Positions 35,336-49,595 of a DNA stretch of 64,000 nt are shown here, piece by piece. Source of the stretch: Auanema rhodensis. Lineage: Eukaryota > Nematoda > Chromadorea > Rhabditida > Rhabditidae. How positions within the stretch are numbered: position 1 is the first letter of the stretch; each line of letters opens with the position of its first letter. The stretch spans positions 682,001 through 746,000 of the forward strand of contig OZ059899.1 in the NCBI GenBank assembly GCA_964057225.1, read 5' to 3'. A model generated the notes under the pieces. It searched no databases. It was not told the DNA's origin and saw nothing but the letters and a program-made list of their open reading frames with translations. Position numbers and translations under genes: made by a program.

Positions 35336-38151
35336 TTTTGAAAACCGCATCTCTTTATCTTTCACGTGAAGCGAGTTACATACCATGTGCACATCACGTG
35401 TACATTTAATTAGCATGAATTAAAGTTCACGTAAATTTCAAAGTCATGGTTACCATGAACCAATATCAATAAAAATTTGTTTTTAGACTAATATGGACAT
35501 GGGGAATCTAATTTTGGAAACCGCATCTCTTTATCTTTCACGTGAAGCGAGTTACATACCATGTGCACATCACGTGTACATTTAATTAGCATGAATTAAA
35601 GTTCACGTAAATTTCAAAGTCATGGTTACCATGAACCAATATCAATAAAAATTTGTTTTTAGACTAATATGGACATGGGAAATCTAATTTTGAAAACCGC
35701 ATCTCTTTATCTTTCACGTGAAGCGAGTTACATACCATGTGCACATCACGTGTACATTTAATTAGCATGAATTAAAGTTCACGTAAATTTCAAAGTCATG
35801 GTTACCATGAACTAATATCAATAAAAATTTGTTTTTAGACTAAGATGGACATGGGGAATCTAATTTTGGAAACCGCATCTCTTTATCTTTCACGTGAAGC
35901 GAGTTACATACCATGTGCACATCACGTGTACATTTAATTAGCATGAATTAAAGTTCACGTAAATTTCAAAGTCATGGTTACCATGAACCAATATCAATAA
36001 AAATTTGTTTTTAGACTAATATGGACATTGGGAATCTAATTTTGAAAACCGCATCTCTTTATCTTTCACGTGAAGCGAGTTACATACCATGTGCACATCA
36101 CGTGTACATTTAATTAGCATGAATTAAAGTTCACGTAAATTTCAAAGTCATGGTTACCATGAACTAATATCAATAAAAATTTGTTTTTAGACTAATATGG
36201 ACATGGGGAATCTAATTTTGGACACCGCATCTGTTTATCTTTCACGTGAAGCGAGTTACATACCATGTGCACATCACGTGTACATTTAATTAGCATGAAT
36301 TAAAGTTCACGTAAATTTCAAAGTCATGGTTACCATGAACCAATATCAATAAAAATTTGTTTTTAGACTAATATGGACATGGGAAATCTAATTTTGAAAA
36401 CCGCATCTCTTTATCTTTCTCGTGAAGCGAGTTACATACCATGTGCACATCACGTGTACATTTAATTAGCATGAATTAAAGTTCACGTAAATTTCAAAGT
36501 CATGGTTACCATGAACCAATATCAATAAAAATTTGTTTTTAGACTAATATGGACATGGGGAATCTAATTTTGGAAACCGCATCTCTTTATCTTTCACGTG
36601 AAGCGAGTTACATACCATGTGCACATCACGTGTATATTTAATTAGCATGAATTAAAGTTCACGTAAATTTCAAAGTCATGGTTACCATGAACCAATATCA
36701 ATAAAAATTTGTTTTTAGACTAATATGGACATGGGGAATCTAATTTTGAAAACCGCATCTCTTTATCTTTCACGTGAAGCGAGTTACATACCATGTGCAC
36801 ATCACGTGTACATTTAATTAGCATGAATTAAAGTTCAAGTAAATTTCAAAGTCATGGTTACCATGAACCAATATCAATAAAAATTTGTTTTTAGACTAAT
36901 ATGGACATGGGGAATCTAATTTTGAAAACCGCATCTCTTTATCTTTCACGTGAAGCGAGTTACATACCATGTGCACATCACGTGTACATTTAATTAGCAT
37001 GAATTAAAGTTCACGTAAATTTCAAAGTCATGGTTACCATGAACCAATATCAATAGAAATTTGTTTTTAGACTAATATGGACATGGGGAATCTAATTTTG
37101 AAAACCGCATCTCTTTATCTTTCACGTGAAGCGAGTTACATACCATGTGCACATCACGTGTACATTTAATTAGCATGAATTAAAGTTCACGTAAATTTCA
37201 AAGTCATGGTTACCATGAACCAATATCAATAAAAATTTGTTTTTAGACTAATATGGACATGGGGAATCTAATTTTGAAAACCGCATCTCTTTATCTTTCA
37301 CGTGAAGCAAGTTACATACCATGTGCACATCACGTGTACATTTAATTAGCATGAATTAAAGTTCACGTAAATTTCAAAGTCATGGTTACCATGAACCAAT
37401 ATCAATAAAAATTTGTTTTTAGACTAATATGGACATGGGGAATCTAATTTTGGAAACCGCATCTCTTTATCTTTCACGTGAAGCGAGTTACATACCATGT
37501 GCACATCACCTGTACATTTAATTAGCATGAATTAAAGTTCAAGTAAATTTCAAAGTCATGGTTACCATGAACCAATATCAATAAAAATTTGTTTTTAGAC
37601 TAATATGGACATGGGGAATCTAATTTTGAAAACCGCATCTCTTTATCTTTCACGTGAAGCGAGTTACATACCATGTGCACATCACGTGTACATTTAATTA
37701 GCATGAATTAAAGTTCACGTAAATTTCAAAGTCATGGTTACCATGCACCAATATCAATAAAAATTTGTTTTTAGACTAATATGGGAATGAGGAATCTAAT
37801 TTTGAAAACCGCATCTCTTTATCTTTCACGTGAAGCGAGTTACATACCATGTGCACATCACGTGTACATTTAATTAGCATGAATTAAAGTTCACGTAAAT
37901 TTCAAAGTCATGGTTACCATGAACCAATATCAATAAAAATTTGTTTTTAGACTAATATGGACATGGGGAATCTAATTTTGAAAACCGCATCTCTTTATCT
38001 TTCACGTGAAGCGAGTTACATACCATGTGCACATCACGTGTACATTTAATTAGCATGAATTAAAGTTCAAGTAAATTTCAAAGTCATGGTTACCATGAAC
38101 CAATATCAATAAAAATTTGTTTTTAGACTAATATGGACATGGGGAATCTAA

Positions 38152-38328
38152 TTTTGAAAACCGCATCTCTTTATCTTTCACGTGAAGCAAGTTACATACC
38201 ATGTGCACATCACGTGTACATTTAATTAGCATGAATTAAAGTTCACGTGTAATTTCAAAGTCATGGTTACCATGCACCAATATCAATAAAAATTTGTTTT
38301 CAGACTAATATGGACATGGGGAATCTAA
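38152..38328 (+). repeat. 177-bp monomer with restored CACGTG, 3
   Basis: Same change, 2993 bp after the previous one. Confidence 0.9.
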
Positions 38329-39032
38329 TTTTGAAAACCGCATCTCTTTATCTTTCACGTGAAGCGAGTTACATACCATGTGCACATCACGTGTACATTT
38401 AATTAGCATGAATTAAAGTTCACGTAAATTTCAAAGTCATGGTTACCATGAACCAATATCAATAAAAATTTGTTTTTAGACTAATATGGACATGGGGAAT
38501 CTAATTTTGGAAACCGCATCTCTTTATCTTTCACGTGAAGCGAGTTACATACCATGTGCACATCACGTGTACATTTAATTAGCATGAATTAAAGTTCACG
38601 TAAATTTCAAAGTCATGGTTACCATGAACCAATATCAATAAAAATTTGTTTTTAGACTAATATGGACATGGGAAATCTAATTTTGAAAACCGCATCTCTT
38701 TATCTTTCACGTGAAGCGAGTTACATACCATGTGCACATCACGTGTACATTTAATTAGCATGAATTAAAGTTCACGTAAATTTCAAAGTCATGGTTACCA
38801 TGAACCAATATCAATAAAAATTTGTTTTTAGACTAATATGGACATGGGGAATCTAATTTTGAAAACCGCATCTCTTTATCTTTCACGTGAAGCGAGTTAC
38901 ATACCATGTGCACATCACGTGTACATTTAATTAGCATGAATTAAAGTTCAAGTAAATTTCAAAGTCATGGTTACCATGAACCAATATCAATAAAAATTTG
39001 TTTTTAGACTAATATGGACATGGGGAATCTAA

Positions 39033-39209
39033 TTTTGAAAACCGCATCTCTTTATCTTTCACGTGAAGCAAGTTACATACCATGTGCACATCACGTGTAC
39101 ATTTAATTAGCATGAATTAAAGTTCACGTGTAATTTCAAAGTCATGGTTACCATGCACCAATATCAATAAAAATTTGTTTTCAGACTAATATGGACATGG
39201 GGAATCTAA
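39033..39209 (+). repeat. 177-bp monomer with restored CACGTG, 4
   Basis: Only 881 bp (5 monomers) after the previous one. It opens the second 6515-bp copy's marker series. Confidence 0.9.
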
Positions 39210-41673
39210 TTTTGAAAACCGCATCTCTTTATCTTTCACGTGAAGCGAGTTACATACCATGTGCACATCACGTGTACATTTAATTAGCATGAATTAAAGT
39301 TCACGTAAATTTCAAAGTCATGGTTACCATGAACCAATATCAATAAAAATTTGTTTTTAGACTAATATGGACATGGGGAATCTAATTTTGGAAACCGCAT
39401 CTCTTTATCTTTCACGTGAAGCGAGTTACATACCATGTGCACATCACGTGTACATTTAATTAGCATGAATTAAAGTTCACGTAAATTTCAAAGTCATGGT
39501 TACCATGAACCAATATCAATAAAAATTTGTTTTTAGACTAATATGGACATGGGAAATCTAATTTTGAAAACCGCATCTCTTTATCTTTCACGTGAAGCGA
39601 GTTACATACCATGTGCACATCACGTGTACATTTAATTAGCATGAATTAAAGTTCACGTAAATTTCAAAGTCATGGTTACCATGAACTAATATCAATAAAA
39701 ATTTGTTTTTAGACTAAGATGGACATGGGGAATCTAATTTTGGAAACCGCATCTCTTTATCTTTCACGTGAAGCGAGTTACATACCATGTGCACATCACG
39801 TGTACATTTAATTAGCATGAATTAAAGTTCACGTAAATTTCAAAGTCATGGTTACCATGAACCAATATCAATAAAAATTTGTTTTTAGACTAATATGGAC
39901 ATTGGGAATCTAATTTTGAAAACCGCATCTCTTTATCTTTCACGTGAAGCGAGTTACATACCATGTGCACATCACGTGTACATTTAATTAGCATGAATTA
40001 AAGTTCACGTAAATTTCAAAGTCATGGTTACCATGAACTAATATCAATAAAAATTTGTTTTTAGACTAATATGGACATGGGGAATCTAATTTTGGACACC
40101 GCATCTGTTTATCTTTCACGTGAAGCGAGTTACATACCATGTGCACATCACGTGTACATTTAATTAGCATGAATTAAAGTTCACGTAAATTTCAAAGTCA
40201 TGGTTACCATGAACCAATATCAATAAAAATTTGTTTTTAGACTAATATGGACATGGGAAATCTAATTTTGAAAACCGCATCTCTTTATCTTTCTCGTGAA
40301 GCGAGTTACATACCATGTGCACATCACGTGTACATTTAATTAGCATGAATTAAAGTTCACGTAAATTTCAAAGTCATGGTTACCATGAACCAATATCAAT
40401 AAAAATTTGTTTTTAGACTAATATGGACATGGGGAATCTAATTTTGGAAACCGCATCTCTTTATCTTTCACGTGAAGCGAGTTACATACCATGTGCACAT
40501 CACGTGTACATTTAATTAGCATGAATTAAAGTTCACGTAAATTTCAAAGTCATGGTTACCATGAACCAATATCAATAAAAATTTGTTTTTAGACTAATAT
40601 GGACATGGGGAATCTAATTTTGAAAACCGCATCTCTTTATCTTTCACGTGAAGCGAGTTACATACCATGTGCACATCACGTGTACATTTAATTAGCATGA
40701 ATTAAAGTTCACGTAAATTTCAAAGTCATGGTTACCATGAACCAATATCAATAGAAATTTGTTTTTAGACTAATATGGACATGGGGAATCTAATTTTGAA
40801 AACCGCATCTCTTTATCTTTCACGTGAAGCGAGTTACATACCATGTGCACATCACGTGTACATTTAATTAGCATGAATTAAAGTTCACGTAAATTTCAAA
40901 GTCATGGTTACCATGAACCAATATCAATAAAAATTTGTTTTTAGACTAATATGGACATGGGGAATCTAATTTTGAAAACCGCATCTCTTTATCTTTCACG
41001 TGAAGCAAGTTACATACCATGTGCACATCACGTGTACATTTAATTAGCATGAATTAAAGTTCACGTAAATTTCAAAGTCATGGTTACCATGAACCAATAT
41101 CAATAAAAATTTGTTTTTAGACTAATATGGACATGGGGAATCTAATTTTGGAAACCGCATCTCTTTATCTTTCACGTGAAGCGAGTTACATACCATGTGC
41201 ACATCACCTGTACATTTAATTAGCATGAATTAAAGTTCAAGTAAATTTCAAAGTCATGGTTACCATGAACCAATATCAATAAAAATTTGTTTTTAGACTA
41301 ATATGGACATGGGGAATCTAATTTTGAAAACCGCATCTCTTTATCTTTCACGTGAAGCGAGTTACATACCATGTGCACATCACGTGTACATTTAATTAGC
41401 ATGAATTAAAGTTCACGTAAATTTCAAAGTCATGGTTACCATGAACCAATATCAATAAAAATTTGTTTTTAGACTAATATGGACATGGGGAATCTAATTT
41501 TGAAAACCGCATCTCTTTATCTTTCACGTGAAGCGAGTTACATACCATGTGCACATCACGTGTACATTTAATTAGCATGAATTAAAGTTCAAGTAAATTT
41601 CAAAGTCATGGTTACCATGAACCAATATCAATAAAAATTTGTTTTTAGACTAATATGGACATGGGGAATCTAA

Positions 41674-41850
41674 TTTTGAAAACCGCATCTCTTTATCTTT
41701 CACGTGAAGCAAGTTACATACCATGTGCACATCACGTGTACATTTAATTAGCATGAATTAAAGTTCACGTGTAATTTCAAAGTCATGGTTACCATGCACC
41801 AATATCAATAAAAATTTGTTTTCAGACTAATATGGACATGGGGAATCTAA
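41674..41850 (+). repeat. 177-bp monomer with restored CACGTG, 5
   Basis: +6515 copy of 35159. Confidence 0.9.
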
Positions 41851-44666
41851 TTTTGAAAACCGCATCTCTTTATCTTTCACGTGAAGCGAGTTACATACCA
41901 TGTGCACATCACGTGTACATTTAATTAGCATGAATTAAAGTTCACGTAAATTTCAAAGTCATGGTTACCATGAACCAATATCAATAAAAATTTGTTTTTA
42001 GACTAATATGGACATGGGGAATCTAATTTTGGAAACCGCATCTCTTTATCTTTCACGTGAAGCGAGTTACATACCATGTGCACATCACGTGTACATTTAA
42101 TTAGCATGAATTAAAGTTCACGTAAATTTCAAAGTCATGGTTACCATGAACCAATATCAATAAAAATTTGTTTTTAGACTAATATGGACATGGGAAATCT
42201 AATTTTGAAAACCGCATCTCTTTATCTTTCACGTGAAGCGAGTTACATACCATGTGCACATCACGTGTACATTTAATTAGCATGAATTAAAGTTCACGTA
42301 AATTTCAAAGTCATGGTTACCATGAACTAATATCAATAAAAATTTGTTTTTAGACTAAGATGGACATGGGGAATCTAATTTTGGAAACCGCATCTCTTTA
42401 TCTTTCACGTGAAGCGAGTTACATACCATGTGCACATCACGTGTACATTTAATTAGCATGAATTAAAGTTCACGTAAATTTCAAAGTCATGGTTACCATG
42501 AACCAATATCAATAAAAATTTGTTTTTAGACTAATATGGACATTGGGAATCTAATTTTGAAAACCGCATCTCTTTATCTTTCACGTGAAGCGAGTTACAT
42601 ACCATGTGCACATCACGTGTACATTTAATTAGCATGAATTAAAGTTCACGTAAATTTCAAAGTCATGGTTACCATGAACTAATATCAATAAAAATTTGTT
42701 TTTAGACTAATATGGACATGGGGAATCTAATTTTGGACACCGCATCTGTTTATCTTTCACGTGAAGCGAGTTACATACCATGTGCACATCACGTGTACAT
42801 TTAATTAGCATGAATTAAAGTTCACGTAAATTTCAAAGTCATGGTTACCATGAACCAATATCAATAAAAATTTGTTTTTAGACTAATATGGACATGGGAA
42901 ATCTAATTTTGAAAACCGCATCTCTTTATCTTTCTCGTGAAGCGAGTTACATACCATGTGCACATCACGTGTACATTTAATTAGCATGAATTAAAGTTCA
43001 CGTAAATTTCAAAGTCATGGTTACCATGAACCAATATCAATAAAAATTTGTTTTTAGACTAATATGGACATGGGGAATCTAATTTTGGAAACCGCATCTC
43101 TTTATCTTTCACGTGAAGCGAGTTACATACCATGTGCACATCACGTGTACATTTAATTAGCATGAATTAAAGTTCACGTAAATTTCAAAGTCATGGTTAC
43201 CATGAACCAATATCAATAAAAATTTGTTTTTAGACTAATATGGACATGGGGAATCTAATTTTGAAAACCGCATCTCTTTATCTTTCACGTGAAGCGAGTT
43301 ACATACCATGTGCACATCACGTGTACATTTAATTAGCATGAATTAAAGTTCAAGTAAATTTCAAAGTCATGGTTACCATGAACCAATATCAATAAAAATT
43401 TGTTTTTAGACTAATATGGACATGGGGAATCTAATTTTGAAAACCGCATCTCTTTATCTTTCACGTGAAGCGAGTTACATACCATGTGCACATCACGTGT
43501 ACATTTAATTAGCATGAATTAAAGTTCACGTAAATTTCAAAGTCATGGTTACCATGAACCAATATCAATAGAAATTTGTTTTTAGACTAATATGGACATG
43601 GGGAATCTAATTTTGAAAACCGCATCTCTTTATCTTTCACGTGAAGCGAGTTACATACCATGTGCACATCACGTGTACATTTAATTAGCATGAATTAAAG
43701 TTCACGTAAATTTCAAAGTCATGGTTACCATGAACCAATATCAATAAAAATTTGTTTTTAGACTAATATGGACATGGGGAATCTAATTTTGAAAACCGCA
43801 TCTCTTTATCTTTCACGTGAAGCAAGTTACATACCATGTGCACATCACGTGTACATTTAATTAGCATGAATTAAAGTTCACGTAAATTTCAAAGTCATGG
43901 TTACCATGAACCAATATCAATAAAAATTTGTTTTTAGACTAATATGGACATGGGGAATCTAATTTTGGAAACCGCATCTCTTTATCTTTCACGTGAAGCG
44001 AGTTACATACCATGTGCACATCACCTGTACATTTAATTAGCATGAATTAAAGTTCAAGTAAATTTCAAAGTCATGGTTACCATGAACCAATATCAATAAA
44101 AATTTGTTTTTAGACTAATATGGACATGGGGAATCTAATTTTGAAAACCGCATCTCTTTATCTTTCACGTGAAGCGAGTTACATACCATGTGCACATCAC
44201 GTGTACATTTAATTAGCATGAATTAAAGTTCACGTAAATTTCAAAGTCATGGTTACCATGCACCAATATCAATAAAAATTTGTTTTTAGACTAATATGGG
44301 AATGAGGAATCTAATTTTGAAAACCGCATCTCTTTATCTTTCACGTGAAGCGAGTTACATACCATGTGCACATCACGTGTACATTTAATTAGCATGAATT
44401 AAAGTTCACGTAAATTTCAAAGTCATGGTTACCATGAACCAATATCAATAAAAATTTGTTTTTAGACTAATATGGACATGGGGAATCTAATTTTGAAAAC
44501 CGCATCTCTTTATCTTTCACGTGAAGCGAGTTACATACCATGTGCACATCACGTGTACATTTAATTAGCATGAATTAAAGTTCAAGTAAATTTCAAAGTC
44601 ATGGTTACCATGAACCAATATCAATAAAAATTTGTTTTTAGACTAATATGGACATGGGGAATCTAA

Positions 44667-44843
44667 TTTTGAAAACCGCATCTCTTTATCTTTCACGTGA
44701 AGCAAGTTACATACCATGTGCACATCACGTGTACATTTAATTAGCATGAATTAAAGTTCACGTGTAATTTCAAAGTCATGGTTACCATGCACCAATATCA
44801 ATAAAAATTTGTTTTCAGACTAATATGGACATGGGGAATCTAA
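44667..44843 (+). repeat. 177-bp monomer with restored CACGTG, 6
   Basis: +6515 copy of 38152 and the last of the series. No such unit occurs outside 32.5-44.9 kb. Confidence 0.9.
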
Positions 44844-45320
44844 TTTTGAAAACCGCATCTCTTTATCTTTCACGTGAAGCGAGTTACATACCATGTGCAC
44901 ATCACGTGTACATTTAATTAGCATGAATTAAAGTTCACGTAAATTTCAAAGTCATGGTTACCATGAACCAATATCAATAAAAATTTGTTTTTAGACTAAT
45001 ATGGACATGGGGAATCTAATTTTGGAAACCGCATCTCTTTATCTTTCACGTGAAGCGAGTTACATACCATGTGCACATCACGTGTACATTTAATTAGCAT
45101 GAATTAAAGTTCACGTAAATTTCAAAGTCATGGTTACCATGAACCAATATCAATAAAAATTTGTTTTTAGACTAATATGGACATGGGAAATCTAATTTTG
45201 AAAACCGCATCTCTTTATCTTTCACGTGAAGCGAGTTACATACCATGTGCACATCACGTGTACATTTAATTAGCATGAATTAAAGTTCACGTAAATTTCA
45301 AAGTCATGGTTACCATGAAC

Positions 45321-47483
45321 TAATATCAATAAAAATTTGTTTTTAGACTAAGATGGACATGGGGAATCTAATTTTGGACACCGCATCTCTTTATCTTTCA
45401 CGTGAAGCGAGTTACATACCATGTGCACATCACGTGTACATTTAATTAGCATGAATTAAAGTTCACGTAAATTTCAAAGTCATGGTTACCATGAACCAAT
45501 ATCAATAAAAATTTGTTTTTAGACTAATATGGACATGGGAAATCTAATTTTGAAAACCGCATCTCTTTATCTTTCACGTGAAGCGAGTTACATACCATGT
45601 GCACATCACGTGTACATTTAATTAGCATGAATTAAAGTTCACGTAAATTTCAAAGTCATGGTTACCATGAACTAATATCAATAAAAATTTGTTTTTAGAC
45701 TAATATGGACATGGGGAATCTAATTTTGGACACCGCATCTGTTTATCTTTCACGTGAAGCGAGTTACATACCATGTGCACATCACGTGTACATTTAATTA
45801 GCATGAATTAAAGTTCACGTAAATTTCAAAGTCATGGTTACCATGAACCAATATCAATAAAAATTTGTTTTTAGACTAATATGGACATGGGGAATCTAAT
45901 TTTGAAAACCGCATCTCTTTATCTTTCACGTGAAGCGAGTTACATACCATGTGCACATCACGTGTACATTTAATTAGCATGAATTAAAGTTCAAGTAAAT
46001 TTCAAAGTCATGGTTACCATGAACCAATATCAATAAAAATTTGTTTTTAGACTAATATGGACATGGGGAATCTAATTTTGGAAACCGCATCTCTTTATCT
46101 TTCACGTGAAGCGAGTTACATACCATGTGCACATCACGTGTACATTTAATTAGCATGAATTAAAGTTCACGTAAATTTCAAAGTCATGGTTACCATGAAC
46201 CAATATCAATAGAAATTTGTTTTTAGACTAATATGGACATGGGGAATCTAATTTTGAAAACCGCATCTCTTTATCTTTCACGTGAAGCGAGTTACATACC
46301 ATGTGCACATCACGTGTACATTTAATTAGCATGAATTAAAGTTCACGTAAATTTCAAAGTCATGGTTACCATGAACCAATATCAATAAAAATTTGTTTTT
46401 AGACTAATATGGACATGGGGAATCTAATTTTGAAAACCGCATCTCTTTATCTTTCACGTGAAGCAAGTTACATACCATGTGCACATCACGTGTACATTTA
46501 ATTAGCATGAATTAAAGTTCACGTAAATTTCAAAGTCATGGTTACCATGAACCAATATCAATAAAAATTTGTTTTTAGACTAATATGGACATGGGGAATC
46601 TAATTTTGGAAACCGCATCTCTTTATCTTTCACGTGAAGCGAGTTACATACCATGTGCACATCACCTGTACATTTAATTAGCATGAATTAAAGTTCAAGT
46701 AAATTTCAAAGTCATGGTTACCATGAACCAATATCAATAAAAATTTGTTTTTAGACTAATATGGACATGGGGAATCTAATTTTGAAAACCGCATCTCTTT
46801 ATCTTTCACGTGAAGCGAGTTACATACCATGTGCACATCACGTGTACATTTAATTAGCATGAATTAAAGTTCACGTAAATTTCAAAGTCATGGTTACCAT
46901 GAACCAATATCAATAAAAATTTGTTTTTAGACTAATATGGACATGGGGAATCTAATTTTGAAAACCGCATCTCTTTATCTTTCACGTGAAGCGAGTTACA
47001 TACCATGTGCACATCACGTGTACATTTAATTAGCATGAATTAAAGTTCACGTAAATTTCAAAGTCATGGTTACCATGAACCAATATCAATAAAAATTTGT
47101 TTTTAGACTAATATGGACATGGGGAATCTAAATTTGAAAACCGCATCTCTTTATCTTTCACGTGAAGCAAGTTACATACCATGTGCACATCACGTGTACA
47201 TTTAATTAGCATGAATTAAAGTTCACGTAAATTTCAAAGTCATGGTTACCATGAACCAATATCAATAAAAATTTGTTTTTAGACTAATATGGACATGGGG
47301 AATCTAATTTTGGAAACCGCATCTCTTTATCTTTCACGTGAAGCGAGTTACATACCATGTGCACATCACGTGTACATTTAATTAGCATGAATTAAAGTTC
47401 ACGTAAATTTCAAAGTCATGGTTACCATGAACCAATATCAATAAAAATTTGTTTTTAGACTAATATGGACATGGGGAATCTAA
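45321..47483 (+). repeat. Family-B segment with truncated third 15-mer block
   Basis: B units carrying CTAAGATGG followed by GGACACC with CTCTTT, a combination not seen in earlier blocks (there GGACACC goes with CTGTTT). Then come GGGAAATC, TTCAAGTAAA, AATAGAAATTT (46212) and CACCTGTAC (46663). It reads as a shortened relative of the 15-mer block. A private AATCTAAATTTG lies near 47130. Confidence 0.72.
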
Positions 47484-49595
47484 TTTTGAAAACCGCATCT
47501 CTTTATCTTTCACGTGAAGCGAGTTACAAACCATGTGCACATCACGTGTACATTTAATTAGCATGAATTAAAGTTCAAGTAAATTTCAAAGTCATGGTTA
47601 CCATGAACCAATATCAATAAAAATTTGTTTTTAGACTAATATGGACATGGGGAATCTAATTTTGAAAACCGCATCTCTTTATCTTTCACGTGAAGCGAGT
47701 TACATACCATGTGCACATCACGTGTACATTTAATTAGCATGAATTAAAGTTCAAGTAAATTTCAAAGTCATGGTTACCATGAACCAATATCAATAAAAAT
47801 TTGTTTTTAGACTAATATGGACATGGGGAATCTAATTTTGAAAACCGCATCTCTTTATCTTTCACGTGAAGCGAGTTACATACCATGTGCACATCACGTG
47901 TACATTTAATTAGCATGAATTAAAGTTCACGTAAATTTCAAAGTCATGGTTACCATGCACCAATATCAATAAAAATTTGTTTTTAGACTAATATGGACAT
48001 GGGGAATCTAATTTTGAAAACCGCATCTCTTTATCTTTCACGTGAAGCGAGTTACATACCATGTGCACATCACGTTTACATTTAATTAGCATGAATTAAA
48101 GTTCAAGTAAATTTCAAAGTCATGGTTACCATGAACCAATATCAATAAAAATTTGTTTTTAGACTAATATGGACATGGGGAATCTAATTTTGAAAACCGC
48201 ATCTCTTTATCTTTCACGTGAAGCGAGTTACATACCATGTGCACATCACGTGTACATTTAATTAGCATGAATTAAAGTTCACGTAAATTTCAAAGTCATG
48301 GTTACCATGAACCAATATCAATAAAAATTTGTTTTTAGACTAATATGGACATGGGGAATCTAATTTTGAAAACCGCATCTCTTTATCTTTCACGTGAAGC
48401 GAGTTACATACCATGTGCACATCACGTGTACATTTAATTAGCATGAATTAAAGTTCACGTAAATTTCAAAGTCATGGTTACCATGAACCAATATCAATAA
48501 AAATTTGTTTTTAGACTAATATGGACATGGGGAATCTAATTTTGAAAACCGCATCTCTTTATCTTTCACGTGAAGCGAGTTACAAACCATGTGCACATCA
48601 CGTGTACATTTAATTAGCATGAATTAAAGTTCAAGTAAATTTCAAAGTCATGGTTACCATGAACCAATATCAATAAAAATTTGTTTTTAGACTAATATGG
48701 ACATGGGGAATCTAATTTTGAAAACCGCATCTCTTTATCTTTCACGTGAAGCGAGTTACATACCATGTGCACATCACGTGTACATTTAATTAGCATGAAT
48801 TAAAGTTCAAGTAAATTTCAAAGTCATGGTTACCATGAACCAATATCAATAAAAATTTGTTTTTAGACTAATATGGACATGGGGAATCTAATTTTGAAAA
48901 CCGCATCTCTTTATCTTTCACGTGAAGCGAGTTACATACCATGTGCACATCACGTGTACATTTAATTAGCATGAATTAAAGTTCACGTAAATTTCAAAGT
49001 CATGGTTACCATGCACCAATATCAATAAAAATTTGTTTTTAGACTAATATGGACATGGGGAATCTAATTTTGAAAACCGCATCTCTTTATCTTTCACGTG
49101 AAGCGAGTTACATACCATGTGCACATCACGTGTACATTTAATTAGCATGAATTAAAGTTCAAGTAAATTTCAAAGTCATGGTTACCATGAACCAATATCA
49201 ATAAAAATTTGTTTTTAGACTACTATGGACATGGGGAATCTAATTTTGAAAACCGCATCTCTTTATCTTTCACGTGAAGCGAGTTACATACCATGTGCAC
49301 ATCACGTGTACATTTAATTAGCATGAATTAAAGTTCACGTAAATTTCAAAGTCATGGTTACCATGAACCAATATCAATAAAAATTTGTTTTTAGACTAAT
49401 ATGGACATGGGGAATCTAATTTTGAAAACCGCATCTCTTTATCTTTCACGTGAAGCGAGTTACATACCATGTGCACATCACGTGTACATTTAATTAGCAT
49501 GAATTAAAGTTCACGTAAATTTCAAAGTCATGGTTACCATGAACCAATATCAATAAAAATTTGTTTTTAGACTAATATGGACATGGGGAATCTAA
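47484..49595 (+). repeat. 6-monomer HOR, two copies (1056 bp)
   Basis: Copy 1 47484-48539, copy 2 48540-49595. The diagnostic GTTACAAACCATG occurs at 47524 and 48580. Later units match in order: TTCAAGTAAA, then ATGCACCAAT, then TTCAAGTAAA, then two standard B units. Private changes after duplication are CACGTTTACA near 48071 (copy 1) and GACTACTATGG near 49221 (copy 2). Confidence 0.85.

Larger units (their letters stand above)
32187..38700 (+). repeat. 37-monomer HOR, copy 1 (period 6515 bp)
   Basis: Ten rare markers recur at exactly +6515 (37 x 176 + 3): CACGTGTAATTT 32610/39125, 35251/41766, 38244/44759; CTAAGATGG 33201/39716, 35842/42357; CACCTGTAC 34690/41205, 37507/44022; AATAGAAATTT 34239/40754, 37056/43571; GGGAATGAGG 37783/44298. 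The three 177-bp units per copy explain the +3. Internal structure is a 15-monomer block (2641 bp), a 17-monomer block (2993 bp; the 15-mer plus two inserted units) and a 5-monomer block (881 bp). A private difference is GTGTATATTTA near 36631, absent at the matching place in copy 2. Edges are accurate to roughly one monomer. Confidence 0.88.
38701..45320 (+). repeat. 37-monomer HOR, copy 2 (period 6515 bp)
   Basis: Tandem second copy of 32187-38700. Correspondence ends inside the unit starting near 45196. Here the second copy has GAACTAAT and CTAAGATGG, where continuing the first copy would predict GAACCAAT and CTAATATGG. It then runs into a shortened third 15-mer block, in which AATAGAAATTT (46212) and CACCTGTAC (46663) lie one monomer closer to CTAAGATGG (45350) than in the blocks at 33201 and 39716. 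Confidence 0.87.

Noticed and set aside
32187-45320. The 6515-bp tandem copies as a pure assembly artefact
   Set aside because: Not excluded, but the copies differ at least once (GTGTATATTTA near 36631 only in copy 1) and end in different contexts, which argues for a real duplication. Only spanning reads can settle it.
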